Assembly (NCBI RefSeq): GCF_001274935.1
Contig: NZ_LILC01000019.1
Span: 228,228 to 292,227 of the forward strand
DNA from: Priestia koreensis
GTDB taxonomy: Bacteria; Bacillota; Bacilli; Bacillales; Bacillaceae_H
Length of the DNA: 64,000 nt
Reading direction: 5' to 3'
Position numbers and translations under genes: made by a program
Notes under the pieces: model-generated
The model's database searches: none
Told to the model about the DNA's origin: nothing
What the model saw: only the letters and a program-made list of their open reading frames with translations
Part shown: positions 18,763-26,766 of the stretch, in pieces
How the letters are laid out: each line of letters starts with the position of its first letter
Position numbering within the stretch: position 1 is the first letter of the stretch

Positions 18763-19344
18763 ATGGCCTCAAAGCAAAGTGAAATCGTAGCGCAAATGTC
18801 AGATCGCCAATTGATAGGACAAGTATATATCACACAAGGCATATTAGTTGTCCTATCATTGGGACTTGGCTTTTGGCTGTTTGATCATTGGGAACAGTTT
18901 TGGAAGCTGTGGAAGTGGGACCCGCAGTCTATCTTTTTATTTGGTGGTATTAGCGGACTTATGGTCGTGGTGCTTGATAATATTATGATGAAAGTATTGC
19001 CTGAGCGCTTGTATGATGATGGAGGAATTAACGAACGGATTTTTTGCAACCGCTCATTTAAACATTTGACCGTTCTTTGTATGATGATTGCTTTTACCGA
19101 GGAAATTTTGTTTCGTGGGGTTCTTCAAGCAAATCTCGGTATTTTATGGGCGAGCATTGTATTCGCGCTCGTGCATATTCGCTATTTAACCAAATGGTTT
19201 TTACTTCTTTCTGTTGTGGTGCTCAGCTTTTTTATTGGGTGGTTATTTCAAGCAACGGGAAACTTATGGGTGACGATTTTTGCTCATTTTATCATTGACT
19301 TTTTACTAGGAATTCAGCTTAAATATAGAAATGTAGATGAATGA
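18763..19344 (+). CDS. ypbD: CPBP-family intramembrane metalloprotease (YpbD)
   Basis: Membrane protein of the CAAX-protease/bacteriocin-processing (CPBP, Abi) family. Motif 1 is TEEILFRGVL (EExxxR), motif 2 is the HIRYL region and motif 3 is HFIIDF; these give the Glu and His residues expected at the active site. About four to five hydrophobic helices. The ATG at 18763 is chosen; an in-frame GTG at 18754 overlaps the recS stop and cannot be excluded. The substrate is unknown. Confidence 0.87.
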   Translation: MASKQSEIVAQMSDRQLIGQVYITQGILVVLSLGLGFWLFDHWEQFWKLWKWDPQSIFLFGGISGLMVVVLDNIMMKVLPERLYDDGGINERIFCNRSFKHLTVLCMMIAFTEEILFRGVLQANLGILWASIVFALVHIRYLTKWFLLLSVVVLSFFIGWLFQATGNLWVTIFAHFIIDFLLGIQLKYRNVDE

Positions 19345-19385
19345 AATGTGAGACAACCTCATATGTATCATATGGGGGGGATTAC

Positions 19386-19844
19386 ATGGAATTGTCTATT
19401 CAAGCACTTGGTCGTGAGACAGACGAAGCTACGAAGTGTTTTTTGCAAAATATCGTGGATCGTAAAGTGAAATTTGACCGATTAGAGCGAAAAGAAAAAT
19501 ACGCAAAGCTCATTGCCTTGTTTTCATCGCTTTTATTTCTATTATATATACTATATGCTCTCCAATCGGTTGCCTCGTTTCATATGGGGGTCATCGTGGA
19601 CTTTTTATTTGGAACAAGCTATCATCTCATGGCGATCTTGTGCATTGCCTTTTTGTATGGATATGGCATTCAGCTGAATAAAAAAAGAGAAAAAGCAGAG
19701 AAAGAATATCATGACCTACGCTGTGAATTGATCAAAAAAAGCACGGATTTATGGCCGACCGAAGAACGTTGGGAAGCAAGGCAGCACGTGTTTAAAGTGA
19801 TGAAGGAGCAGTTCGGAGTTAATTTATATCACGAGAACAAATAA
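19386..19844 (+). CDS. ypbF: YpbF-like membrane protein (DUF2663)
   Basis: 152-aa protein with two membrane helices (about 42-62 and 75-98), a basic N-terminal cytoplasmic part and a charged C-terminal tail. It matches the DUF2663/YpbF family in architecture and position, between ypbD and ypbG. The start is the ATG at 19386 behind an unusually G-rich ribosome site (GGGGGG); the longer upstream frame from 19341 overlaps ypbD without a ribosome site. Function unknown. Confidence 0.8.
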   Translation: MELSIQALGRETDEATKCFLQNIVDRKVKFDRLERKEKYAKLIALFSSLLFLLYILYALQSVASFHMGVIVDFLFGTSYHLMAILCIAFLYGYGIQLNKKREKAEKEYHDLRCELIKKSTDLWPTEERWEARQHVFKVMKEQFGVNLYHENK

Positions 19845-19871
19845 GGTGTACGCTTCTATGATAGTAGACAT

Positions 19872-19918
19872 AAGGCCTTTTCTCTAAGTAAATGCTTCAG
19901 AGAAAGGGTCTTTCTATT
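19872..19918 (+). terminator. Terminator after ypbF
   Basis: AAGGCCTTTTCTCT pairs with AGAGAAAGGGTCTTT across a 12-nt loop; T-rich tail. Confidence 0.75.
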
Positions 19919-19960
19919 TGTCTTGTTAGGAGCAACGCTTTTATTGCATAAGGAGGACAT

Positions 19961-20728
19961 ATGGGCATTATTGTACTATTACTTGTATTAGGAGCAGGAC
20001 TGCTTGTATATATGTTTGCGGAGGCAAAACGGAATCGAGTCGTGTATCATGATGTGCCACTAGCTGATTTTCCTGATAGTTTTGGTGAAATTCGCATTTT
20101 CTTTATTTCTGATATTCATCGTCGTCTCGTTTCATCAAAGCTTCTCGATCAAATAAGTGGAACAGTGGATTTAGTGATTATCGGGGGAGATTTGGCTGAA
20201 AAAGGTGTCCCCATGGACCAGATTCGGGCAAATCTAAACGCGTTAAAAAAAATAGGACCGTTATATTTTGTTTGGGGGAATAATGATTACGAAGTGGATT
20301 ATCATGAGCTAGATGCCTTAATGCTAAACGAAGGGGTCACAATCCTAGATAATCGAGCAGTCAAGTTTGAATCAGAAAAGCAGGAAATTCTCTATCTATT
20401 AGGGGTGGATGATATGTCTGAACGACGTGATCGCCTAGATTTGGCGATTAACGACTGTGAAGAGCCTGGTTTTCGTCTGCTTGTCAGTCATAATCCTGAT
20501 ATTGTACATAAAATTAAAGCAGAGAACCAGATTTCCTTCGTGTTAAGCGGTCACACTCATGGAGGGCAAATTCGCATTTTTAATCAAGGACCTTATGAAA
20601 AAGGTGGATTTAAAAAAAGTAAAAATACGTTGTTGTTTGTAAGTAATGGATATGGAACAACCAAACTGCCACTGCGCTTAGAAGCGAAAAGTGAAGCAAA
20701 TTACGTAACATTGAAAAAAATGAAGTAA
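19961..20728 (+). CDS. ypbG: Membrane-anchored metallophosphoesterase YpbG
   Basis: Calcineurin-like phosphoesterase of 255 aa with an N-terminal membrane anchor (about 2-20; LLLVLGAGLLVYMF). All metal-site motifs are present: SDIHRR (DxH), IIGGDLAEKG (GGD), WGNNDYE (GNN/HD-type) and SGHTHGGQ (GHxH). The AGGAGG ribosome site places the ATG at 19961. The substrate of this YkuE-like family is not settled; membrane-linked phosphoesters are a possibility only. Free-standing, with terminators on the left side. Confidence 0.9.
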   Translation: MGIIVLLLVLGAGLLVYMFAEAKRNRVVYHDVPLADFPDSFGEIRIFFISDIHRRLVSSKLLDQISGTVDLVIIGGDLAEKGVPMDQIRANLNALKKIGPLYFVWGNNDYEVDYHELDALMLNEGVTILDNRAVKFESEKQEILYLLGVDDMSERRDRLDLAINDCEEPGFRLLVSHNPDIVHKIKAENQISFVLSGHTHGGQIRIFNQGPYEKGGFKKSKNTLLFVSNGYGTTKLPLRLEAKSEANYVTLKKMK

Positions 20729-20750
20729 TCTTGTTGCAAATAAGATGTTC

Positions 20751-20805
20751 TACCACTATACAAAGCATATACGAATTTTACACAAAGGTTACATTAGAAT
20801 ATAAT
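20751..20805 (+). promoter_or_regulatory. Promoter of the MerR/B12 regulator with TACA repeats
   Basis: TTTACA (20777-20782), 17 bp, TATAAT (20800-20805) is a strong sigma-A promoter. TAC(A/G) motifs start at 20759, 20770, 20779 and 20790, i.e. two pairs spaced 11 bp, the last pair overlapping the -35 and spacer. Such 11-bp direct repeats resemble CarH operators, suggesting autorepression; this is inference. Confidence 0.6.
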
Positions 20806-20839
20806 GCAAATAACTGAGTATAGATGGTGGAGGGTACGT

Positions 20840-21754
20840 ATGACTTCTCAAGACGGAAAATATAATATTAAAGCTATTTCAAATTTAGTAGGGATACAGC
20901 CAGGAACCTTACGAGCATGGGAAAGAAGATATCAGATCTTAAATCCAGTTCGTAACGATTCTGGTCATCGTTTGTATACAGAGGAAGATTTAAAAAAATT
21001 GAAGTGGCTAGCAGAAAAAGTGGAGAACGGTTTTACCATTAGCCAAGCCGTGTCCATTTTAGAAAATGAAGTGGGACACATTGATACAGAAGAAGAGGAA
21101 GAAGTAGAATCACCTCGTAAAATTCGTGATCAACTCCTAAAGCTGCTTCTTGCGTTTGAAGAGGGAAAATCTCAAGATTTAATTAACCAAGCATTTAGCT
21201 TATATTCGGTTGAAAAAGTGGTTATTGAAATTTTGGGGTCACTTCTCGTTACGATTGGTGATATGTGGGAAAATCATAAAATTACGAGCGCTCATGAGCA
21301 TTATGCCACTCAAATCTTGAAAAATCGTATTGGCATGATTTTTTATTCTCTTCCATCTAACGGTCTGCTTCCAAAAGCAATTGCCGTGTGTGGACCAGAA
21401 GAGACGCATGAAGTGGGGCTACTCATTTTCACTTTATTTTTACGACGAAAAGGGTTCGAAGTCATCTACCTCGGTACGAGTATTGATGACAACGATATTG
21501 AAACGATTGTAGAGGAAGTCAATCCAACGTTTTATTTTATGTCTTGCACGATGCTTCATAATGCGCCGAAGACGATTGAGATTGCTCGTGGATTAGCTGA
21601 AAAGTTTCCTTTTTTACAGATCGGTCTCGGAGGATATGCTTTTGATCAGATGACGGCAGCTGAAAAAAAAGAAATCGATGGTTTTTTATTAGGAAATACA
21701 AAAGAGCATTGGAACAAATGGCTTCAAGAGGGGCTTGAAAAAGAAAGTTCTTAA
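20840..21754 (+). CDS. MerR-family regulator with B12-binding (CarH-like) domain
   Basis: 304-aa protein: MerR helix-turn-helix (about 8-75; PGTLRAWERRYQIL), an acidic linker (83-90), a helical-bundle cap (about 95-170) and a Rossmann B12-binding domain (about 178-300). The light-sensing CarH signature is present: W143-x9-E153-H154 in the cap and E188-x-H190-x2-G193 as lower-ligand motif (EETHEVG), with LGGYAF downstream. It should therefore bind adenosylcobalamin and release DNA on illumination. ATG 20840 follows GGAGGG; upstream in-frame codons lack a site. No carotenoid genes are adjacent, so its targets are unknown. Confidence 0.9.
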   Translation: MTSQDGKYNIKAISNLVGIQPGTLRAWERRYQILNPVRNDSGHRLYTEEDLKKLKWLAEKVENGFTISQAVSILENEVGHIDTEEEEEVESPRKIRDQLLKLLLAFEEGKSQDLINQAFSLYSVEKVVIEILGSLLVTIGDMWENHKITSAHEHYATQILKNRIGMIFYSLPSNGLLPKAIAVCGPEETHEVGLLIFTLFLRRKGFEVIYLGTSIDDNDIETIVEEVNPTFYFMSCTMLHNAPKTIEIARGLAEKFPFLQIGLGGYAFDQMTAAEKKEIDGFLLGNTKEHWNKWLQEGLEKESS

Positions 21755-21879
21755 TATCTTGTATTTTTCAAGTGAAAGGGGTAAACTCTTAGTAATATAC
21801 AAAGCACCATCTTCCAGAAATTTCATATGATGAAGTAATAGAAGTAGATGGGTATGACTGTGAGCGGGGAGGGGCATAT

Positions 21880-22473
21880 ATGCGATTAGAACGTCTAAAC
21901 TATGATAAGATCAAAATTTTTCTTACATTAGACGATTTATTAGACAGAGGTCTTACGAAAGAAGATCTATGGCGAAATTCGCTTAAGGTTCAACAGCTTT
22001 TTCGCGACATGATTGAACAAGCGAGCGAAGAATTGGATTTCAAACCCACGCAGTTTCTTTCCGTCGAGGTATTTTCCTTGCAAGCACAGGGGATGGTTGT
22101 GATCGTCACTACTCGAGACGAAGTTTATGAGGATGACCTGGAGGATGATTACGCAAACGATTATATTGAGATGCAAGTGACGCTTGATGAGAGTCATGAC
22201 ATGTTTTTTGAGTTTCAAACATTTGAAGATGTAATTCAATTAGCAAAAACACTGTCTTCTTCTCTAGTCGTTGAAAGCACCTTGTATTCTTTTGAGAACC
22301 GCTTTTATATACTTGTGGATCATGCTTCTCAGGAAGAGATTGATTTGAATGATCTCATCGCCATTTTCGCGGAATTTGGTAGTCCTTCAACAACAACAAA
22401 GTATCGCGTGCACGAGTATGGAAAGCTTCTGATGGAACATAATGCGCTATCAAATATTCGCACCATTTTTTAA
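21880..22473 (+). CDS. mecB: Adaptor protein MecA 2 (MecB/YpbH)
   Basis: MecA-family adaptor (197 aa) expected to deliver substrates to the ClpCP protease. It begins MRLERLNYDKIKIFLTLDDL, typical of the family N-terminal substrate domain, followed by an acidic central linker (EDDLEDDYAND, about 88-98) and a C-terminal ClpC-binding domain (about 105-197). The GGGAGGGG ribosome site precedes the ATG. In B. subtilis the paralogue YpbH occupies the same neighbourhood; MecA itself is encoded elsewhere. Confidence 0.9.
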   Translation: MRLERLNYDKIKIFLTLDDLLDRGLTKEDLWRNSLKVQQLFRDMIEQASEELDFKPTQFLSVEVFSLQAQGMVVIVTTRDEVYEDDLEDDYANDYIEMQVTLDESHDMFFEFQTFEDVIQLAKTLSSSLVVESTLYSFENRFYILVDHASQEEIDLNDLIAIFAEFGSPSTTTKYRVHEYGKLLMEHNALSNIRTIF

Positions 22474-22499
22474 TAAACTAATAGTACAAGAAAACATGT

Positions 22500-22527
22500 A
22501 GAAGACCTTGCGTAAGAGGTCTTTTTT
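22500..22527 (+). terminator. Terminator of mecB
   Basis: AAGACCT and AGGTCTT arms with a short loop and TTTTTT tail. Confidence 0.8.
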
Positions 22528-22632
22528 GTGTTGCCTTCTTTCTGTATCCGCGTCCATTTTAATGCAAAAACAGAGGTAATACGTATCATACGTAGACTAC
22601 AAATAATTATTTTAACACTCTCCTAAATGTTT

Positions 22633-22714
22633 CGAAAGCGTTTTCTGTTAGTTGACGAAAAAATGTGAAAAGTATCTATTTTTTCTTTGCATAAGTTTGG
22701 GAAAAGTGTATACT
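22633..22714 (+). promoter_or_regulatory. Glutamate dehydrogenase promoter and possible cre site
   Basis: TTGCAT (22687-22692), 16 bp, TATACT (22709-22714) is the likely sigma-A promoter. CGAAAGCGTTTTCT (22633-22646) agrees with the CcpA cre consensus at 12 of 14 positions, about 40 bp upstream of the -35. Catabolite control is known for rocG of B. subtilis; here it is inferred. Confidence 0.55.
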
Positions 22715-22767
22715 ATGTCATGAAAGAAGCCGTTGGGCTAATTGATTGATTTTAGGAGGTTCGGTCG

Positions 22768-24048
22768 ATGGTAGCCGACAAAACACAAGATCAAAAACAC
22801 GACCAAGAAGACAAGCATGATGTTTTAAAAGCAACGCAAATTGTAATACATAAAGCTTTAGACAAACTAGGCTATCCTGAAGAAGTTTATGAATTGTTAA
22901 AAGAGCCGCTTCGTATGATGACGGTGAAAATACCTGTTCGCATGGACGATGGATCAGTTAAGATTTTTACAGGCTATCGCGCTCAGCACAATGATGCGGT
23001 AGGTCCAACAAAGGGAGGAATTCGATTTCATCCCCTAGTAAGTGAAAAAGAAGTGAAAGCGCTTTCTATTTGGATGAGCCTTAAATGCGGCATTGTTGAT
23101 TTGCCGTACGGTGGTGGTAAAGGTGGAATCGTATGTGACCCAAGAAATATGTCATTCGGTGAGCTTGAGCGACTTAGCCGTGGTTACGTAAGGGCGATCA
23201 GCCAAATAGTAGGTCCTACAAAAGATATTCCAGCTCCAGACGTATTTACGAACTCGCAAATTATGGCATGGATGATGGATGAATATAGTCGTATTGATGA
23301 ATTTAATTCACCTGGTTTCATTACTGGAAAGCCCCTTGTTTTAGGAGGGTCTCATGGACGAGAAACGGCAACAGCAAAAGGCGTAACGCTTTGTATACGT
23401 GAAGCGGCAAAACGCAAAGGAATTAACCTTGAAGGGGCTCGTGTAGTGGTACAAGGGTTCGGAAATGCAGGAAGCTTTTTGGCAAAGTTCATGCATGATG
23501 CAGGGGCAAAGGTTATTGCGATTTCGGATGCGTATGGTGCGCTTCATGACCCAGAAGGTCTAGATATTGATTACTTATTAGACCGACGTGACAGCTTTGG
23601 AACAGTCACAAAGCTCTTTAACAATACGATCACGAATAAAGAACTGCTCGAACTAGAATGCGATATTTTAGTTCCTGCAGCAATTGAGAATCAAATTACA
23701 GAAGAAAATGCGCATGATATTCGTGCAACAATTGTAGTTGAAGCAGCTAACGGACCAACTACTTTAGAAGCAACGCAAATCCTGACAGAGCGCGGCATTT
23801 TACTTGTCCCAGACGTTCTGGCTAGTGCAGGCGGCGTGACAGTATCCTATTTTGAATGGGTTCAGAATAATCAAGGCTATTATTGGACAGAAGAAGAAGT
23901 GGAAGAAAAGCTTGAAAAAGTAATGGTGAAATCATTTAACAGTATTTATGAAACAGCACAAACGCGTAAAGTTGATATGCGTCTTGCGGCGTATATGGTT
24001 GGGGTTCGAAAAATGGCGGAGGCATCTCGTTTCCGTGGGTGGATCTAA
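22768..24048 (+). CDS. gudB: NAD-specific glutamate dehydrogenase
   Basis: Oxidatively deaminates glutamate to 2-oxoglutarate and ammonia. The 426-aa protein has catalytic lysines in GPTKGGIRFHP (Lys82), SLKCG (Lys106) and YGGGKGG (Lys118), and the nucleotide loop VVQGFGNAGSFLAKF. The segment EKEVKALSIWM carries a single VKA, so the 9-bp duplication that inactivates gudB of B. subtilis 168 is absent and the enzyme should be active. Whether it is GudB or RocG by orthology cannot be settled; position favours GudB, the cre-like site would suit RocG. Confidence 0.93.
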   Translation: MVADKTQDQKHDQEDKHDVLKATQIVIHKALDKLGYPEEVYELLKEPLRMMTVKIPVRMDDGSVKIFTGYRAQHNDAVGPTKGGIRFHPLVSEKEVKALSIWMSLKCGIVDLPYGGGKGGIVCDPRNMSFGELERLSRGYVRAISQIVGPTKDIPAPDVFTNSQIMAWMMDEYSRIDEFNSPGFITGKPLVLGGSHGRETATAKGVTLCIREAAKRKGINLEGARVVVQGFGNAGSFLAKFMHDAGAKVIAISDAYGALHDPEGLDIDYLLDRRDSFGTVTKLFNNTITNKELLELECDILVPAAIENQITEENAHDIRATIVVEAANGPTTLEATQILTERGILLVPDVLASAGGVTVSYFEWVQNNQGYYWTEEEVEEKLEKVMVKSFNSIYETAQTRKVDMRLAAYMVGVRKMAEASRFRGWI

Positions 24049-24072
24049 ACTATAATTAGTTGCCAGATATGA

Positions 24073-24109
24073 AAAAATCTCCTATCATTTATATGGTAGG
24101 AGATTTTTT
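24073..24109 (+). terminator. Terminator of glutamate dehydrogenase gene
   Basis: AATCTCCTATCA and TGGTAGGAGATT arms, T-run of six. Confidence 0.85.
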
Positions 24110-24206
24110 GTGCGGAAAAACTTCTCAACTGAACTTTGAACAGTAGTTGAGCATATTACGTAATAGACCAAACAGCAAGTTGATATCAATAGAGGAGTGT
24201 AGCAAG

Positions 24207-25178
24207 ATGCAGAAAGAAGAAGTGATTATTATCGGGGGAGGTCCTTGTGGATTAGCAGCGGCGATTGCTTTTCAAAATGAAGGGATCGATGCCCTAGTGA
24301 TTGAAAAGGGGAACATTGTCAACGCGATTTATCACTACCCGACTCATCAAACGTTTTTTAGTTCAAGTGAAAAGTTAGAAATTGGTGATGTGGCATTTAT
24401 TGTTGAACAGCGAAAACCAAAGCGCAATCAAGCGCTCGCTTATTATCGTCAGGTAGCAAAACGAAAAGATTTACGTATCCATCCTTTTGAAAAGGTAGAA
24501 GATGTGACGAAGCAGGATGACGGAGCATTTCATTTGCGTACGACCAAACAAACGTATGAAGCGAAGCATGTTGTCATCGCAACAGGCTACTACGATCATC
24601 CTAATTATATGAACGTCCCAGGAGAAGATCTCTCAAAAGTGTCTCACTATTTCAAAGAGGGCCATCCTTATTTTGATAAAGATGTAGTGGTGATAGGCGG
24701 GAAAAATTCGAGCGTGGACGCAGCGCTTGAGCTTGTAAAATGCGGATCAAGAGTAACGGTTCTCTACCGCGGCAGCGAATATTCTCCGAGTATCAAGCCA
24801 TGGATTTTACCAGAATTTGAAGCCCTTGTTCGTAGCGGTGAGGTGCGTATGGAGTTCAATGCGGCTGTGAAAGAAATAATGGAAGACACCGTAGTTTATG
24901 AGCAAAATGGCAGCGAATTCCGACTGAAAAATGATTTCGTTTTTGCGATGACAGGCTACCATCCTGACCACAGCTTTATTCAAAAAATGGGTGTGGAGAT
25001 CGACTCAGAAACAGGTAGACCCGTTCATAATATCGATACGATGGAAACGAATGTAGAAGGTATTTTTATTGCAGGTGTCATTGCAGCAGGCAACAATGCG
25101 AATGAAATCTTCATTGAAAACGGTCGTTTTCACGGTGGACAAATTGCATCCTACGTTACACAAAAAAGAGGCAAATGA
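24207..25178 (+). CDS. ypdA: Bacillithiol disulfide reductase YpdA (Bdr)
   Basis: FAD-containing NADPH-dependent reductase that recycles bacillithiol disulfide. 323 aa: N-terminal FAD motif IIIGGGPCGLAAAIAFQ with a Cys at the characteristic YpdA position (GGGPCG), second dinucleotide motif VVVIGGKNSSVDAALEL, and C-terminal ATGYYDHP/MTGYHPDHS segments. The ATG at 24207 follows AGAGGAG; upstream in-frame codons overlap the preceding gap without a site. Its convergent neighbour ansA is separated by a repeat element that splits their shared terminator. Confidence 0.93.
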   Translation: MQKEEVIIIGGGPCGLAAAIAFQNEGIDALVIEKGNIVNAIYHYPTHQTFFSSSEKLEIGDVAFIVEQRKPKRNQALAYYRQVAKRKDLRIHPFEKVEDVTKQDDGAFHLRTTKQTYEAKHVVIATGYYDHPNYMNVPGEDLSKVSHYFKEGHPYFDKDVVVIGGKNSSVDAALELVKCGSRVTVLYRGSEYSPSIKPWILPEFEALVRSGEVRMEFNAAVKEIMEDTVVYEQNGSEFRLKNDFVFAMTGYHPDHSFIQKMGVEIDSETGRPVHNIDTMETNVEGIFIAGVIAAGNNANEIFIENGRFHGGQIASYVTQKRGK

Positions 25179-25181
25179 AAA

Positions 25182-25191
25182 AACGGCACCC
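25182..25191 (+). terminator. Orphaned left arm of the ypdA/ansA terminator
   Basis: AACGGCACC here is the exact complement of GGTGCCGTT at 25679-25687. Joined, they would form a 9-bp stem with an 8-nt loop and A/T runs on both sides, a typical bidirectional terminator. They are now about 480 nt apart. Confidence 0.6.
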
Positions 25192-25244
25192 TTTAGCAGA
25201 GGCAACTGAAAAAGTTCTTAAGCGATTGTGTTCATAACGTAGTC

Positions 25245-25360
25245 GGTTGATTTCCACTTCAGGTCGCTTCGCTTTCCGCGGGGCGTGCGGTGAGCCTCCT
25301 CGCTCTTCTGCGGGGTCTCACCTGTCACGCTAATCCCGCAGGAGTCTCGCACCTTCCGTT
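25245..25360. repeat. GC-rich dispersed Bacillaceae repeat, copy 1
   Basis: Core CGCTTTCCGCGGGGCG, then GCGGTGAGCCTCCTCG and TCTCACCTGTCACGC. The arms GCGGG.GCGTG.CGGTGAG pair with CTCACC.CACGC.CCCGC, forming a long imperfect hairpin. A second copy stands at the right edge of the window (63919-64000). GC content is clearly above the surroundings. The family is common between genes in Bacillus relatives. Confidence 0.8.
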
Positions 25361-25391
25361 TCAAACAACCTAGAGCGACTGCATCAGATAG

Positions 25392-25433
25392 AACGGCCAA
25401 GTTTCCATTTTAAAAGGAACTTGACCGTTTTTT
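25392..25433. terminator. Terminator-like hairpin inside the element
   Basis: ACGGCCAAGTTTCC pairs imperfectly with GGAACTTGACCGT and is followed by TTTTTT. Confidence 0.6.
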
Positions 25434-25574
25434 GCTTTCTACTAAAGAAAATCCATTTATTTAAAATGGTGGTTTTAATTATTCTGTTTCATTGACGTCA
25501 ACGGAACAAGCACCTTTTTAAAGAAGAGCATACTTCAAGGAGAAATCCAAGTGACGGTCTAAAACTGAAAGGAA

Positions 25575-25617
25575 AAAGCTGGATCAATTCTAGAAAACGG
25601 AATTGATCCAGCTTTTT
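25575..25617. terminator. Second terminator-like hairpin inside the element
   Basis: AGCTGGATCAATTC and GAATTGATCCAGCT form a perfect 14-bp stem with a 9-nt loop; A-run on the left and T-run on the right, so it could act in both directions and may replace the split ypdA/ansA terminator. Confidence 0.75.
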
Positions 25618-25690
25618 TGTCTTACGTTCTACTGATCATCTAAAAAATCTGAAGTTTTTCAGTAGCACCCTTTGGCAGGTGCCGTTTTTT

Positions 25691-26662
25691 TTACTGATTA
25701 AACAGGTATTGTAACTTGTCGTGATCATGTGTCGTTTCTAAAGCTACAAGCAGCTTCAGGCGTGCCTTTTGGCCGTTCAATCCATTGGAGAAAATAACGC
25801 CGAGATCCTTTAACTGTTTGCCGCCTCCTTCGTATCCGTACACATCCTGAGCGATTCCGTTAAAGCATCGGGAAACAAGAACAATAGGGATTCCTTTTTG
25901 GATAAGATGCCCAATGGCTGGTACGGTCGTTGGAGGGAGGTTACCCTGTCCAAGTGCTTCAATGACAAGACCATCGATCGGAATCGTTTGAATCGCATTG
26001 AAAATCTGCTCGTCCATCCCTGCATAGGCTTTTAATAAAAGTACATTTTTGGAAACGTCTGAAATAGAATAAACGTCTAGATGGTTTGGCGTATGGTGAA
26101 ACGTAACATCGGTTTTTGTGACCATTCCGATAGGCCCGTATTGTGGGCTTTGGAACGTCGCTACGTTGCTTGTATGAGTTTTGGTTACGTTTTTGGCCGT
26201 ATGAATTTCATCGTTCATGACAACAAGAACGCCTTTTTGACGTGCCTTTTCACTTGTAGCAACTCGGATGGCGCTAATTAAATTATAAAGACCATCTGAT
26301 CCAATTTCATTGCTTGAACGCATTGCACCCGTTAGTACGACAGGGACATCAATATCTAACGTCAAATCTAAAAAGTAGGCCGTTTCTTCTAACGTATCCG
26401 TACCGTGGGTAATGACTACCCCATTGATAGAGTTGTCTTCATCTATTTTTTCTTTAATTCGATTTGAAATAATCAGCATATCTTTTGGTGTCATGTGTGG
26501 AGAGGGAAGATAAAAAATTTCCTCTGAAATGATTGTTGCTAAATTTTCCAAAGAAGGCGCTGTGTCGGCAAGAGGATTACGTCCATCTGGCTTCACGGCA
26601 CCAGTTGTATCTTCTTTCATCGAAATGGTTCCACCAGTATGTAAGATTAAAACAGTTTTCAT
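25691..26662 (-). CDS. ansA: L-asparaginase
   Basis: Hydrolyses asparagine to aspartate and ammonia. 323 aa with both asparaginase signatures: LHTGGTIS near the N-terminus (catalytic Thr) and VVITHGTDTLEETAYFL (second catalytic Thr, Lys/Asp site). No signal peptide, so cytoplasmic, type I-like. AAAGGAG precedes the ATG at 26662 on the minus strand. In B. subtilis ansA sits elsewhere with ansB; here no aspartase gene follows. It converges on ypdA. Confidence 0.93.
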   Translation of the reverse strand: MKTVLILHTGGTISMKEDTTGAVKPDGRNPLADTAPSLENLATIISEEIFYLPSPHMTPKDMLIISNRIKEKIDEDNSINGVVITHGTDTLEETAYFLDLTLDIDVPVVLTGAMRSSNEIGSDGLYNLISAIRVATSEKARQKGVLVVMNDEIHTAKNVTKTHTSNVATFQSPQYGPIGMVTKTDVTFHHTPNHLDVYSISDVSKNVLLLKAYAGMDEQIFNAIQTIPIDGLVIEALGQGNLPPTTVPAIGHLIQKGIPIVLVSRCFNGIAQDVYGYEGGGKQLKDLGVIFSNGLNGQKARLKLLVALETTHDHDKLQYLFNQ

Positions 26663-26766
26663 GTAAAGCTCCTTTTAAGAAAAATTTGGATAATCAATGT
26701 GATTTCATTTTCTTTCTTACCATAACATGATACGATTAAAAAAAATAGAGGAAATGAGGCTCTTTT

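Larger units (their letters stand above)
25186..25678. mobile_element. Miniature repeat element (MITE-like) with 14-bp direct repeats
   Basis: Direct repeats GCACCCTTTAGCAG (25186-25199) and GCACCCTTTGGCAG (25665-25678) flank about 465 bp without any gene. Just inside are inverted repeats ACTGAAAAAGTTC (25205-25217) and GAAGTTTTTCAGT (25651-25663), 12 of 13 matching. Contents: the GC-rich family repeat (25245-25360), a terminator-like hairpin (25392-25433) and a 14-bp perfect hairpin with T-run (25575-25616). No transposase frame survives. The reading as a non-autonomous element with target duplication is inference. Confidence 0.65.

Noticed and set aside
22768..24048. Cryptic gudB allele
   Set aside because: The VKA triplet duplication is absent; the frame is intact.
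25200..25664. Remnant transposase gene in the repeat element
   Set aside because: No frame of useful length and no recognisable transposase motif; only hairpins and the GC-rich repeat.
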